A DNA stretch of 64,000 nt from assembly GCA_032871835.1 (NCBI GenBank), contig CM065299.1, forward strand, positions 78,394,204-78,458,203, in the 5' to 3' direction. The stretch comes from Dipteronia dyeriana. Lineage: Eukaryota; Streptophyta; Magnoliopsida; Sapindales; Sapindaceae. Shown here piece after piece: positions 34,290 through 46,627 of the stretch. Positions within the stretch are counted from its first letter, which is position 1; each line of letters starts with the position of its first letter. The notes under the pieces are model-generated. The model was not told where the DNA came from. It searched no databases and saw only the letters and a list, made by a program, of their open reading frames with translations. The position numbers were made by a program, and so were the translations under genes.

Positions 34290-35230
34290 TTGAAAATATT
34301 AAAAGTTGTAATTTCAAGTTAAAGTTCTGTACCTGTGATTTAAATCTTGATTTACCTGCGATTTAAAACATGATTTCAAGTTTAGGGTCCCTGTGATTTA
34401 AAGCATGATTTCATTTTGGTTCCTACGATTTACATCATGATTTCAAGTTTGGTGCCTATGATTTAAAGAGTTACTTCAAGTTTGAGCAAATCCAATCACA
34501 ATGTCTGACACTGTCAGCAACACAACAATACCTGTTTCATTTTAGAATTCAATAACAAAATACAATTTGTTCACAGTTTCTGTTACCAAATTCAACCCAA
34601 AACATAGGATAACTTAACAACACTCTGCCAACCAAAACACCCTACACAAAACAACCTTCCAACCAATCAAGTAAATGTCACAAAATACACAAAATACTGT
34701 TGATAATTTAGCATCTCCGGGAACTCCTTCTAAGGTAAACCATGTCCTTCACCTTCCTAGGGACAGTGAAGCGGGTGCGAACCATTGATGCTAGCTTCCT
34801 AAGTCTCTTACTACATCTCATGTTCTGCTCCTCACTATTTTTGTTGTCCTCGCCTTACTATGCATCATCCTATTCATCTTTAAAATGTATGACCTTATGT
34901 GCATCATTCAGCTCATCCCCAGCCTCGTCCTCTTACGCACCAAGTCAGGATTTCAAGTTTTATGCTACATATTTAAAGCATGATTTCAAGTTTTATGCCA
35001 CATATTTCAGTATGATATCAAGTTTTATGCCAGATATTTAAAGCATGATTTCAAGTTTTATGCCATATATATACATCATGGTTTCAAGTTTTTTACAAGA
35101 GACAAATAATGATTTCAAGTTTTATGCTATAGATTGAATGCAAGATTTCAAGTTTTATGCTACAAATTAAATGCAAGATTTTAAGTTTATGCAAGAGAAA
35201 TAGAGCATGATTTCAAGATCCAAAATTCAA
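34290..35230. repeat. Degenerate minisatellite with core GATTTCAAGTTTTATGCC
   Basis: Clusters of ATTTAAAGCATGATTTCAAG-type units, period about 30-40 bp, occur at 34290-34480 and 34940-35230, separated by non-repetitive DNA. They lie in the 3' flank of the MULE. No coding sense. Confidence 0.6.
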
Positions 35231-36240
35231 ACACAAGCAAAACAATTTCGAATCGAATTTCCACAGCAAAAATCACAAGAAATCGCAAAACTCCACACCA
35301 CAGAGCTGCTCAACAGAACAGAATTCAATTCGAATCCCTCAAAATCCACACCACTATTTCCATTTGAATCCCTCAAAATCCAGTGTTCTTAACAAGAAAT
35401 CAATATTGAAATCAAAAGTTCTTAACAAGAAATCAGTCAAACCAAACAAATGAAATCGAAATGTTCTTAACAACAAATCCATACCAAAATCCAATTTTCT
35501 TAACAACAAATCAAATTAATAAAAAGTTAACTGGGAAGAGAAAACCATACCTACAAACCGTGAAACAATCTTCTCCGCCACTGGTAGGGTTGTTTCCAGG
35601 ATGCAACGACAATCTCTTCTATTCGTCGACGACAACGATGACACTGTCTTCTCTTCGGTGGCGACGACAATGACACTCTCTTCTCTTCGGCAACTAACAT
35701 GTTCTAAAGAAGTGTTTTTACTCCCAAGTATAATAATATCAAAGTAATAAATTAACCGGTAAGACCGGGGTCGAACCATAGGGAGGTTGTTCACTTATCC
35801 TTATAGAATTAATTATCTAGATTAATTACTAAGCTTGTTATAAAAATGTAAATCAATTAAAATTAAAACTAGGGATAAGGGATCCATTATTGGTATTTCG
35901 AATATGATCTAATTATTAATATTTAGTCTAGATTTAAGGGGGGAATTTCCACTCCCCTGTCCACTCTACTGATAGATACGTGCCAAACAACATCTGTTTG
36001 TCTATAATGAATCAAAAACTCTACGAAAATGAGAGGGGAGAAAGCAAAAAGATAATAAAATTATAAAAATTGAATCATATTTTTCATACCAGTAGTATCA
36101 CCTTTGACCCTAGCTATATTAGATTAGCTAGACATAATTTAATTAGGAAATAACTATTTTAATTAAACTGAGAATTTTGAGAACATTAAAGAGAGAATTT
36201 CATAAATCTAAGGTTAGATTTAGATTCAGGATGTCCAAAT
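34480..36240. other. MULE 3' flank and unassigned repeat debris
   Basis: ORFs at 34742-35041, 35207-35392 and 35516-35794 have no recognisable domains. A segment ACCGGTAAGACCGGGGTCGA near 35757 looks like part of a retroelement untranslated region, but the family is not clear. Confidence 0.35.
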
Positions 36241-36245
36241 TAGAA

Positions 36246-36279
36246 GGGGAGGGGGGAGGGGGGAGGGGGGAGGGGCGGG
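36246..36279 (+). other. G-quadruplex-type G-run
   Basis: Six runs of three to six G separated by single A or C bases make an exceptionally strong potential quadruplex on the + strand. It is surrounded by AT-rich DNA. Confidence 0.8.
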
Positions 36280-36448
36280 AGACTCTCTATTTATACAAAA
36301 TACGGATGAAAATTGACCATCAAATGAATTTAGAAAGGAGCGTCCAGATTTACCACGTCATCAGTGAATAGTGAATAGTAACACATCAGTGAAAGTCAAC
36401 ATTAAATAGTGCATCCGCTTCTAGAATATGATTCCCTACAGTCGCATG

Positions 36449-37275
36449 TAGGGGTGGGCACCAACCCGCCAACCCAATCCAGCCCGACTAGATTGGGTTG
36501 GGTTGCTTTTAAGATTGGGTTGGGTTGGGTTGACAAAATATAACCCAACATTAATAATAAAAAATAAATTAAATAATTTTATTTAATATTATATCTATTA
36601 TAAAATCTCATTTTTTAAAATATTTAAAATTTTACTCATGCACCATTTATAATATTATAAATGATAAATATAAATACATAATTTTAAATATTTTATACCA
36701 TAAATATATAATATATTTATTAAAAACATACAATTATATTATCTTCGTCTTTTGTATTAATTGGCACATCCTTAGTTATACTTTAAAATGTATTTTTTTT
36801 CTTAGGATTTGATTAAGAATTTAATAGAAAAAGGTCTAATAATTGTATATAAACTCAAACTATTATGTTTGTTGAAATAAATAATAGATTATTCAATAAC
36901 GAGTTATTTGACGAAGTGATTATAATTGTAAAATTGATGGGAGACTTAGATTGAGGCTTTCCAAGTTGGATAAATTGTTATATTTTTATTTTTTTAATTA
37001 TGCAACAAATATTTAAACAATTTGTATTATATGTTGTGATTTGATTTTGATATTTTTAAGAAATCTAAACTCAATGTGGTGTGATATTTGGGTGAAAAAT
37101 TATTTTAAATTTCAATTTTGATATAACAAAATTCGAATTCAAATATATTTTTTCTATTAGGCTTAAAAAGCCCAACCTGTTCAACCCAACCCAACCCAAC
37201 CCGATAAATATTGGGTTGGATCGGGTCGAAAAAATTTCAACTCAACCCAACCCAACCTGAAAACACCCACCCCTA
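36449..37275. mobile_element. hAT-type non-autonomous element with TAGGGGTGGGC ends
   Basis: The left end TAGGGGTGGGCACC and right end CACCCACCCCTA are inverted. Identical 8-bp duplications GTCGCATG lie at 36441-36448 and 37276-37283. Subterminal DNA is repetitive (GGGTTGGGTTGGGTT left, AACCCAACCCAACCC right). The 827-bp element has an AT-rich interior with no transposase. It interrupts the first unit of a local duplication. Confidence 0.9.
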
Positions 37276-37283
37276 GTCGCATG

Positions 37284-37460
37284 TATGGTGCACTCACAAT
37301 TCAGTCAAATAGAAATGTGTCACGTCATCCGTCAACAAACAAAGTCAACAGTCTTTTAGAATGTGATTCCCCACAGTTGCGTGTATGGTGCACTTGCAAT
37401 TTGGTCAAATAGGAATGTGCCACATCATCAGTGAACATTAAAAGTCAACAGGGAACAGTG
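37284..37460 (+). repeat. Duplicated unit of about 110 bp, first copy split by the hAT-type element
   Basis: The sequence GAATATGATTCCCTACAGTC (36424) continues after the insertion as TATGGTGCACTCACAATTCAG and AAATGTGTCACGTCATC. It is repeated from 37358 as GAATGTGATTCCCCACAGTT, TATGGTGCACTTGCAATTTG and AATGTGCCACATCATC. Clustered GTGAACAGTGAA motifs follow. Confidence 0.7.
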
Positions 37461-39730
37461 AAAGTCAATTGTGAACAGTGAATAGTCAAAATTATAAAAA
37501 TACCCTTCGTGGCCTTCCTAGCGTTTTTGACGTTGTGAACTTGAAAATAATGTTTGTTTTGCCAACTGATTTCTCCATAATTCTGAATTGACCATATTAC
37601 CTCTGAAAAATTAAGAAAAATGCATTGATTACTACATAACACAATTATCTAGCGAGCGAACGAAAATATGTCTAAAATGGGGAATTAATCATATTGGAAG
37701 TGTAAAATTATGATATTATCCCTTTGTAAACATACATTTTTCAGTGTTAATCACACCTCTAACCAGCTTATTGCTAGTCCCTAGTAACTAAAGCGAAAAT
37801 AGTAAAAACTCGATTTCAAATCTAAAAAAAACTACCAAATAGACAAACTCTCACCAGACCTCTTTTCTCACCCTCTGACAACCAGTCACCAATCGAGATA
37901 TCAATAAAACTTTCTTGTGCTCAATAAAGTTCAACACAATAACTATGAGATTCAATTGAAATCAAGCAATGTTTTCATTCCGAAATCTTATCAGGGCTTC
38001 TTCCTTATGCAAGAGTTTTATTCTTTTTTTATTTATTTTTTTAAACTAGAAAATATAACAAAATTGAAAACAAACACTCCATCCTTAATCCATGTAGCGA
38101 GCATTAGACCAATGACTCCCAAACCAGTTGGCTTTAGGGCATTAAGTGTTTAAACACTCATACGAGCTTAATTATTCGGATTACAGATGTTTATTAGTAC
38201 AATTCCCTTAAGCTTTCTCTTTTACCCGTGTAACGAGCTTTGGGTCAATGGCTCCCAGACCAGTTAATCTTAGGACATTAGTTGTTGAAGCACCCCTCGG
38301 ACTTAATTGCTCAAGTTAAAGAGGCTACGAAACTACACCTTTATTCTTATCAAGACTCTACCGTTTTGCACAAGCACTCTATGCTTGCTAAGGCATGATG
38401 CTCGGCTACTAAGTAAGAGTTTTGGTCAAAACACACAAAATTATTACATATATATATATATTAAACAAGAGCACTGCCTTCGGTTGTTTTCCTTGGATGA
38501 TGTTTTAGAACTAAATATCGTAAAATCTAAACTTACTACACATAATCACGTATCAATGTGTGTGTCCAGAATAGTTCAAAAAATCTCTCAAGATGACTAA
38601 ATGAACAAAAGAATTAGTCAATAATATCACAATGAAGAGTTCATGAATTTGAGTAGTCTGGAAAATTAACTAAAAGATGCGTCTCATGAGCAATTGAAGG
38701 AACTCATTACTCGACCATCTTTACAAAAAAAAAAAAATTGGTTAGAAGGTGTGGATAGGTCGAAGCTTGATGTCAGACCGGTCCCTAGAACGGATTACAG
38801 TGAATGGATGGATAACTCGGTCGACTCAATTTTTGACCTTCTAACGAAAGTCTTCTTCATGAGTATGAGATGGTGTCTGATCCGAGTATTGGTATAAGTT
38901 CCAATTTCTCAGCCACTTAGGTGTATTTGTAAAGATTTATTTGGATCAATAAAAATCCATTTTTTGTGTAGTTGCTTGTCGCGAATGTTTTTAATGTTCT
39001 ATTTTACCTGGCTAATATCGTTGTCTGAGTGACTCTTAAAACGCTGAGTATCTTATTAAATTGTCTAACGCGATTTTATGTGCCAAGTATCTTATTAAAC
39101 TGGCTAAATATTAACCGAGTCATCTTGAAACAAGCAAGTAAATTTATACTTGTTTCATACTCGGTTGCTACCCAAACGTTACATCGAGGCTCACCACGAT
39201 CACACGTTCAAGTCCTTACACAAGTCACTAAGGACGTCTCCTAGTTTTATCTATGTAAGGGTTTGCTGAATCGTTAAGCTCTGAATTGCTTAACACAGCT
39301 ACGCAACTCACCGGGATTTTCCCGACGGCACCCCGAGCCTTTTTCCAGAATCTTATACATTGGGTTCGCCTTTTGGCTAAGGTCGACTGACCTTTCTCGG
39401 CTAGCATGCTCCTTTGAGCTTTTATGCCCATTCAGGGATTTTGCCAAATTAATGGCCCAGAGCATTTTATTTTATTATGTAATCAATTTCATGTTAATCT
39501 TTTTCGCATGTTCTTATTGTCATGCTCATCTTTTTTGCATGTTCTTATTATCATGCTCTTCTTTTTCGTATGTTCTTATTATCATGCTCAAAATTTTTGA
39601 ATCCCATGTCGAGCTTTTATTCATAACTACAAAACTAACTATGAAAATCTCAAAAAAGATTGCTAAAAAATATCCTGACTAGAAAAATGAAAAATAAAAA
39701 AAAAATTATAGAATTTGCTTCAAGGGTAGA
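37461..39730. other. Repeat debris left of the Tat-like element; no gene recognised
   Basis: Short ORFs show no domains. A pair of 85-bp imperfect direct repeats (about 38088-38172 and 38225-38310) share the motifs AACGAGC, AATGGCTCCCA, ACCAGTT, GGACATTA and CTTAATT. The stretch 39260-39470, with GGGATTTTCCCGACGGCACC, looks like retroelement untranslated DNA. It may include the 3' untranslated region and LTR of the element to its right, but no LTR pair could be matched. Confidence 0.4.
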
Positions 39731-40980
39731 AGATCTTTAAATATTGGGTATTGCATGGTCGGGGTAAAACCCCTCCATCTGGTCGGGCAATTCAGTATGC
39801 CCCATGACCAGCTATTCCTTCAACCTTGTATGGGCCTTCCCATTTGTCAGCCAATGAAACGGCAGCTTTGTTCTTTGTGTTCAGCAACACCTTTTTGAGC
39901 ACCAGGTCTTATAACTGGAACTTCTTAATCCGAACGTGAGAATTGTAGTGTTGGGCCACTCTTTATTGATATGTCGTATCTCGTACTCTGGATTTCTCCA
40001 TTTTCTCTTCCAACCCATCTAAGTTTTGTAACAACATATCGACATTTTGATCTTCATCGTACAACCTGACTCTAGGCAACATATACGATGTTTCTACCGG
40101 GATGACAACCTTTGTTTCGAATGCTAAACAAAACTGTGTTTCTCCTGTAGAAGTCTTTGTTGTCGTCTGATAAACCTATAATACTTCAGGAAGCTTTTCG
40201 ATCCCAACTGCTCTTTTTGACATCAAGCTTTGCTTTGACTGTATGTTTGATTATTTTGTCACTGCTTCAACTTGTCCATTTGTTTGGGGGTGGGTAGGTG
40301 TGGCATAATAATTTACGATCCGATACTCATTGCACAACTGTTTGAATTTTTGATTGTCGAACTGGGTGCCATTGTCAGTGATGATAGTATTCGAGACTTC
40401 AAATCTGTAAAGTATATTTTTCTTCACAAAGTTTGTGGTATTTGCTTCTGTGATATGTACTATGCTTCAGCTTCTATCCACTTCGTGAAATAGTCAACGG
40501 CCACGATTGCGTGCTTAGATCCACCCTTGTTCCTACTGGCATTGGACCAATTAAGTCTAGTCCCCACATGGAAAATGGCTGTGGGGATGTGAGGCTTCCA
40601 AATATCATTGGCGATCCTTTGGCAAGCATTGCAACTTTCTGAACATCGTTGTGCATTCGAGAACAAAAGAGGCCAATAAAAACCTTACCTGAGTACCTTG
40701 TGTGCCGAACTTCTGCCCCCAATATGGTTTCCGCATACTCCGCCTTGGACCTCCTGTAATATGCTGTATGAATCTTCCTCTGATACACATCTTTGGAGTG
40801 TTCGGGAAAAACCCTCTTCTATACCGTTCTGCTTCAATCAGTGTGTATCTTGCTGACCGGTACCTGATGCGTTTTGCTTCTAAGGGATTTTCCGGGAGTA
40901 TATCTTCTTTCAGGTATCTTTTTAGTTGAGTCATCCAACCGTCTAGGGTGTTCAGATTTTTGAGACTTTAAAGTTTTTCG
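39731..40980 (-). pseudogene. Ty3/gypsy (Tat-like) integrase, decayed
   Basis: Read on the minus strand, the zinc-binding region leads to an integrase core with AIVAVDYFTKWIEAEA, then IITDNGTQFDNQKFKQLC and THPQTNGQVEAV, the D, D and E blocks. The C-terminus has GPYKVEGIAGHG and LPRPCNTQYLKIFY. The frame shifts several times. It is the 3' part of the same pol as the RT to its right. Confidence 0.8.
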
Positions 40981-41274
40981 ACTCAACTATACTTGGTCTA
41001 AGAAGGTGTGCAACCGGAATATTTTTTGATCTGACTGTGGTTATTGCTGATGCTAGTTTGGATAAAGCGTCTGCCTTTTCATTCTCTTATCTAGGGATCT
41101 GGACAATCCTGTATCCCTTGAACTTTTAGAGGAGTTTTTTTGCTATACCTAAATAAGCCATCATACCTTTATCTTTGGCCTGATATTCATCCAAGACTTG
41201 GTTGACGACTACCTGTTAATCACTAAATATTTCAACCTCATCTGCTCCAAGAGCTATGCAAACCCTTAGCCCTG

Positions 41275-41895
41275 CTAGCAACGCCTCATATTTGGCCTGG
41301 TTATTTGTTGGTTGAAATCGGATCTCATGTCACATTCATCATCATCTCCTTCTTGGGTGCATACTACGATTCCTGCCCTACTGCCATGAGTGTTCGAGGA
41401 TCCATTGACATATAATTTCCATGAGAAACTCTTGCCCAATATTCTTTTTGCTTTCAGATTTGGTTCCGTGAATTCTGCTACAAAATCTGCCACTGCTTAG
41501 CCTTTGAGTGATTTCGTAGGCATGTACTGATTATCCAATTCACTGAGTTTGATCGCCCACTTATTCAGCCTCCATAAAATTTCCGGTTTCTATAGAATTT
41601 GCTTAAGCGGGCAGTCGGTAAAAACCTAGATCATATATGCCTGAAAGTATGGCCTCAACTTCCTTGCTACTGAAACCAATTCTAGAGTCATTTTCTCTGT
41701 CTGTGAATACCTATTTTCAACTGTAAGAAGAGCCTTACTGGTATAGTATACTGGCCTCTGTATGCTATCTTCTATCCTGACTAGAACCGATCTTACTGCT
41801 AACTCTGTAAGGGACAAGTATAAGTGGAGTATTTCTCCCATTTTAGGTTTTGAGAGGACATGAGCCTTTCTAAAGTATTCTTTGATCTTCAAGAA
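41275..41895 (-). pseudogene. Tat-like gypsy RNase H regions (two types)
   Basis: 41626-41892 carries the ordinary RT-linked RNase H remnant (RPVYYTSKALLTVENRYSQ, EKMTLELVSVARKLRPYFQ). Downstream, 41275-41493 reads MADFVAEFTEPN and then SWKLYVNGSSNTHGSRAGIV, which resembles the second, archaeal-type RNase H found in plant Tat-lineage elements. The usual Asp in YVDGSS is Asn here. Confidence 0.75.
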
Positions 41896-42098
41896 TGCCC
41901 GTTCACACTCTTTATTTCATTCAAGTCCCTTCTCCTTTTTGATCACTTTGAAAAATGAAGTAAATCTATCTGTGGCCTTTGAGATAAATCTGTCCAAGAA
42001 AGCTAAGCACCCTATTGGTGTTGTACCTCATTCATCGATCTTGGTGAAGTCATTTTTTAAAGGGCTTGGATCTTCTCGGGATTCACTTTGATCCCCCT

Positions 42099-42640
42099 CT
42101 AGTTAACTTGGAAACCAATGAACCTTTCTGAAGGAACCCTGTATAGGCACTTGTTCGGATTTAACTTCATCTGATACCTTCTCAGGACATCGAATGTTTC
42201 GCGTAGGTCCGAAGCATGCTTGTCTGCTGAGATACTTTTGGTTAACATGTCATCTATGTAAACTTCCATGTTTCTTCCTATTTGATGAGCGAAGATCCTA
42301 TTGACCAATCTTTGATATGTTGTCCATGCGTTTTTTAGCCCAAAAGGCATTACTGTATAACAGTACAGACCTTGATCAGTAGTGAATGTTGTTTTTTCTT
42401 CACCGCTTTATTCATCCGGATTTGATTGTATCCCGAATAAGCATCCATAAAACTGAGTAATTCATGACCCGATGTAGCATCCACCAATTGGTCTATTCTT
42501 GGAAGTGGAAAGCTGTCTTTTGGGTAGGCTTTGTTCAGACCGGTGAAGTCCACGCACATTCTCCATTGTCCATTCTTCTTTTGGACCAAAACCACATTTG
42601 CTACCCACTATAAGTAGTTGATTTCTCTTATCGATCCCAC
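42099..42640 (-). pseudogene. Tat-like gypsy reverse transcriptase
   Basis: The minus strand gives VLVQKKNGQWRMCVDFTGLN, FPLPRIDQLVDATSGHELLS, FMDAYSGYNQIRM, a frameshift, then MPFGLKNAWTTYQRLVNRIF and the catalytic box VYIDDML. It continues with LNPNKCLYRVPSERFIGFQV. The YIDD form and surrounding residues fit Ty3/gypsy RT. The domain is broken between 42350 and 42360. Confidence 0.85.
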
Positions 42641-42757
42641 AACGAGTAACTTCTCCACCTCCTACTTAATTGCCTGACTTCTCTCGAGGTTGAAAGATCT
42701 TCTCTTTTGTATTACAGGTTTCACATTTGGATCCACCGCCAAATTGTGTGATATTAC

Positions 42758-43234
42758 TCAGGCATCTATCCCTACCATGTTCTCATGACCCCATGCGTAC
42801 ACATCTATGTATTCTCTAAGTAAATCAATAAGATCTAGCTTGATCTTTTCTTCTAAATTGGCCCTAATTTTGACCTTCTTATATGGTTCATCTTCCTTCA
42901 AGACCACCTTCTCTATGGGTTCACTCTTAGATGTCTCTGGCTCTTCCTTTGGATCGAACTTGAACAACAGTGATTTTTCTTGCTTGGTCTGATCTGGTTG
43001 TGTTATGGCGCATACTTGGTGTTCATTACTATCTCTATCTTTGTAAACCGAGAGGTTAGCTCTTCTGGCCATCTCCTGCGACACTTTGATTGTACCTACT
43101 CCCCATTCAGTTGGGAACTTGACCATTAAAGCGTAGGTAGTTGTTACTGCCTTTGTTTTGTTCAGGAAAGGTCGACCTAATAATGCATTGTAGAGCCAAT
43201 TGTCCAGATCTACCACTACAAAGTCGAGTAGCAC
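42758..43234 (-). pseudogene. Tat-like gypsy aspartic-protease region and linker
   Basis: The peptide LLDFVVVDLDNWLYNALLGR continues PFLNKTKAV, TYALMVKFPTEWGVGTI and a charged linker. YNALLGRPFLN with KFPTE.GVG is typical of the protease-to-RT stretch of Tat-lineage elements. The catalytic D(S/T)G lies upstream in more decayed sequence (43240-43420). Confidence 0.7.
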
Positions 43235-43399
43235 TGTTTTTTGTTAGGGTGTTACTCCGATCTTTACGGGCAGTTTAGTTGTCCCAAGAGACCTAACATC
43301 GACTCCTCCGAATCCTCATAACGAGGTATGGAAAGGTTTCAAGTCATTTCGATCTATTCTGAGTTAATCATAAACAGCCACGTTGAGGATGTCTGCCGA

Positions 43400-44470
43400 G
43401 CTACCATTGTCTACCAATATCCTCCTGACTTCTCTATGGCCAATTCAGGCACTAATGACGAGAGCATCGTTTGGTCGGACGTCAATCCCATGTGAATCAG
43501 CTTCAGTGAATATCATTGGGTTCCATCCTTACTTTATTCTCTTTGGATCAGGCTCGATGGAATTAACATTAAAATTCTGCCTTGCTTTCACTGCTTCTTG
43601 GATTTTCTGTGTCTGCTCTCGGTTGCTTCATCCAGTTGATGGTCCTCCAAAGATAGTCTGTAATACATCATTTGTTTTGGAACTGGCCCTTTTATTCCGA
43701 CAAGAGTTATGATCTCCCTCCTTCGTTTCTTTATGAATTCCCGAGTTCTCATCTTTCTTCAGGATTATATCTTACATATGCTCTTCTCAAAAGAGGGTCT
43801 CTATGTAGTCTCTAAGTTGGTAACATTTGGAGGTCTCAAGGCCGGTTTCTTTATGGAACCTGTAATATTTTGTCATGTCTTGTCGAGCAAACTATGACTG
43901 TCGACGCGACTCCTTCGCCAGATTTTTTTATTCTAATATAGCCAGAATCTTTCCTGCTTTTTCCGGAGTGGGGTGTAGTTCGTATGTTTTCCTCGAAACG
44001 TTTCCGTGTTTTGGTCAATATTACGTTTTATTTGCTATTTCCTTTCTGTTTTCCTTTGTTATTTCCTTTCTGTTTTCCTTTATGATTCTGTACCTTTGAC
44101 TCAGCATCTTTTTGTCCGAGTCACCTTTCATGCATGTAGCAACCTCCTGTTGCTAACTCCTCTTCCTCGGTTAATGCATATCCTCCAGCCATATCCATCA
44201 TGTCTGCATATCTTGTTAATCGAGCTCTTCTTAAGTCAAAGGACAATCGCTCGTTCTGTAAGTTATTTGTGAATGCAGCAATTATTACTTCGTCATTTGC
44301 ATTGCCTATTTTTGAGACCGCCTGGCCAAATCTTCTTAGGTACTTTTTTTACGACTCGTCTTTCCCTTGCTTCAGTACTTGGTGTACATGCTTTTGGTTA
44401 TGCCTGTGTATATCTAAAACCTCGGTGCCTCTTGACTAGGCATGGGATCTTTATTATCATGTATTCAGAA
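43400..44470 (-). pseudogene. Tat-like gypsy gag remnant
   Basis: Minus-strand fragments such as LTRYADMMDMAGGYALTEEE near 44150-44210 and lysine/glutamate-rich repeats (ENRKEITKENRKEI, from a 21-bp duplication near 44040-44080) match the style of retrotransposon Gag upstream of protease. No full-length frame remains. Confidence 0.6.
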
Positions 44471-44479
44471 TAATAGACA

Positions 44480-45480
44480 AATAGTTGCAAAGTCTTATCA
44501 CCCTGGATCCGCAAGCAAGAAGAATACATTTATGTTTATTTTTAACTTGTATCTTTCATTGTTATGGCACTAAATATTACAACAGTTTGTGTCTCTAGAA
44601 TTGTACTTGGAGCTCTCTATTCCGGTAAAATTGAATTTGATTAAATTTTGTTTTGGTGCAATTACTGATAAATATGATCTGCTTCTCACTGATTTTCTTT
44701 TCCAAATTTGTCAATGGTGACAATTGCATAATTTACAACCTAGCGAAATAGCGACCTCGCCATTAGAGCGATGGTGATGCATGATTAGGCCTTCTTACTG
44801 AATGGAAATGAGGATTTCCGACAAGATGAGCGTGTCATGCAGGTCAGCAGGTGCTCTCTCCTTTCTTCTTTGATTCTCTCTCTTCTCTGACTTTTGGGAG
44901 CTTTTCCTTGATCAACGTAAATAATAAAATCTTTCTTTTGTTAGTGTTAATAGCCTTTTTTGGCAGGGGTTCAAAGAAGAATTTTTCATTAGGTTGATTC
45001 CTGATAGGACCTAGATCAAGACCATCTCTTTTTCTTGGTACCGAGAAACGCAGATGCCATGATGCCACATTAAGCCTTTTCCTTGGTATCAAAGAGTACC
45101 GGTACTGCAGTACCAGCTACCTGGTATCCAAGTACCACTATACTTATCCTGGACCAGTCCACCAAGCCCCTCCCACCCGTAAAGAATTGGAAACAAGGGT
45201 ATAAAGGTTCTAGCCAAAATAAGAGAAAGTTGACCTCTCTGGCCACACATAACACCATTAATGGAGATATTCAACCCTATAATGGAGATAATCAACCCCA
45301 TTAATAAAGATAGTCAACTCTTTAATGGACATTCACAACGTCCCCATTAATGAGAGATCAATCAACTCCTTAATGGCCATTCACAACGTCATTAATGAGG
45401 AAATAATCAACTCCATCGATGTCAAATCAACATTCCTATGATTGTAAATTGATTATCTAAATTAACAGAGTGGGCAACAA
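44480..45480. other. Unassigned sequence between the Tat-like gag and an LTR-like region
   Basis: ORFs at 44844-45304 show no recognised domain. From about 45240 to 45420 the motif CATTAATGGAGA...TCAACTC is repeated several times, typical of LTR U3 repeats. Confidence 0.4.
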
Positions 45481-45842
45481 GAATTAGAACCTATAAATAT
45501 GACAAAGCTCTCTCCAGGAAAAGCATCTCGGATCTGACCTAGAGATCGACTAAAAACAAGAGAGACCATCGCCTATCCCGGATCTGATCCACGAATTGAG
45601 ATCAAAGAATGAGATTCGATCCTTTATTCGACCTCGACTACTATTGTAACCTCTCCGGAGCACCTATGTTGTAATACTTTGCTATTTGTGTAAGCTCCCC
45701 GAAGCACTTCTTGTGATATATATATACATAAGGAATGGTATCTCTCCTTTCTCTAGATACTGCCTAAAGGTTTTTTAACATGATCATTCATGATGCCTTT
45801 TTCCCTAGGTCAGTCCACTTCTACCAATAGAATTATCATTCT
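45481..45842 (+). repeat. Left part of a plus-strand gypsy-type LTR, split by the 45843-52322 element
   Basis: A TATA box CTATAAATAT is at 45491-45500, followed by CTCTCC-rich leader-like DNA. The sequence continues after the insertion at 52328, where it ends CGGTTAACA (52712). A PBS-like TGCCGTTTGTGGG follows at 52721-52733 (gypsy PBS style TGGCGCCGT). The left LTR border, perhaps near 45060, was not fixed. Confidence 0.5.
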
Positions 45843-46627
45843 TGATATGAACCTCACTAAGAGCAGTGAGACCCGGAACCAATATATGGTAACGAATGAT
45901 CGTTTTCTAAACAAGTTTTTAAACAAGAATATTATCGGACAGCGACCCGTTACCAATGAGGTAATAACCAACGGTATCAAGAAATTTGTAGATGCCACAC
46001 TCAAGAATAAGAAAGAAGGTGAGTGATAAGTAAAGGTTTGAACGCCACAAGGTAGAACCTTGATAAGTTCACAAGTTCTATGAATAACCAAAGAGAAAAT
46101 TCTCTCAATTTTTTTTCAATTCAAAATCTATCGAATTACAACCAATTCGTTCCTTTATATACTAAAACCCTAAACGAAAAGAAAGGCTATAAACCATCCT
46201 AAAAGGAAAAAAGATAATTCAGCCATTAAGGCCTTATAATCAGAAGAAAACTAATTTGAGAAACTATTGACTTGCTCCCTAATTGGAAAGCTAAATCTGT
46301 AAACAAATCATCCCCTTAATTTGGGAAACAAATAAACTATTATTCTTTGGAAATTAAAAGGGAATAAATCAGCCAAAGTTGACTATTTTCCTAGCTTGTG
46401 CCACACAGCCAAGTCTTCCTTATTCGGCCCAATCAATTGCCTTGATGACATTAATTATGACTTGGTCTTCATGTGGGCTTATCTTGGACTTCAACAATTC
46501 AAAATCAACCCAAGTGTCTTGAATTAGGCCATTTAGTGCTTCTTTGAATCTCTTAGCTCTTGCTCTTGTTATTGGCCCAACTGGAACATGCAATGGATCA
46601 TTTGATGCAGCCGTCTTGTTCTCATCG
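45843..46627 (-). repeat. 3' LTR of the minus-strand gypsy element, containing the end of pol
   Basis: The plus-strand reading begins TGATATGAACCTCACTAAGA and ends CTTGTTCTCATCG. On the minus strand its first about 205 bases code for the C-terminal residues of pol (DENKTAASNDP ... AIDWAE, stop at 46420). Confidence 0.9.

Noticed and set aside
39315..39345. Minus-strand GGTGCCGTCGGGAAAATCCC as a primer-binding site of another element
   Set aside because: No LTR end with TG..CA and no partner LTR could be matched on either side.
43383..44473. Plus-strand hydrophobic ORFs that look like membrane proteins
   Set aside because: They are the complement of the Tat-like gag remnant; hydrophobicity comes from reversing Lys/Glu-rich codons.
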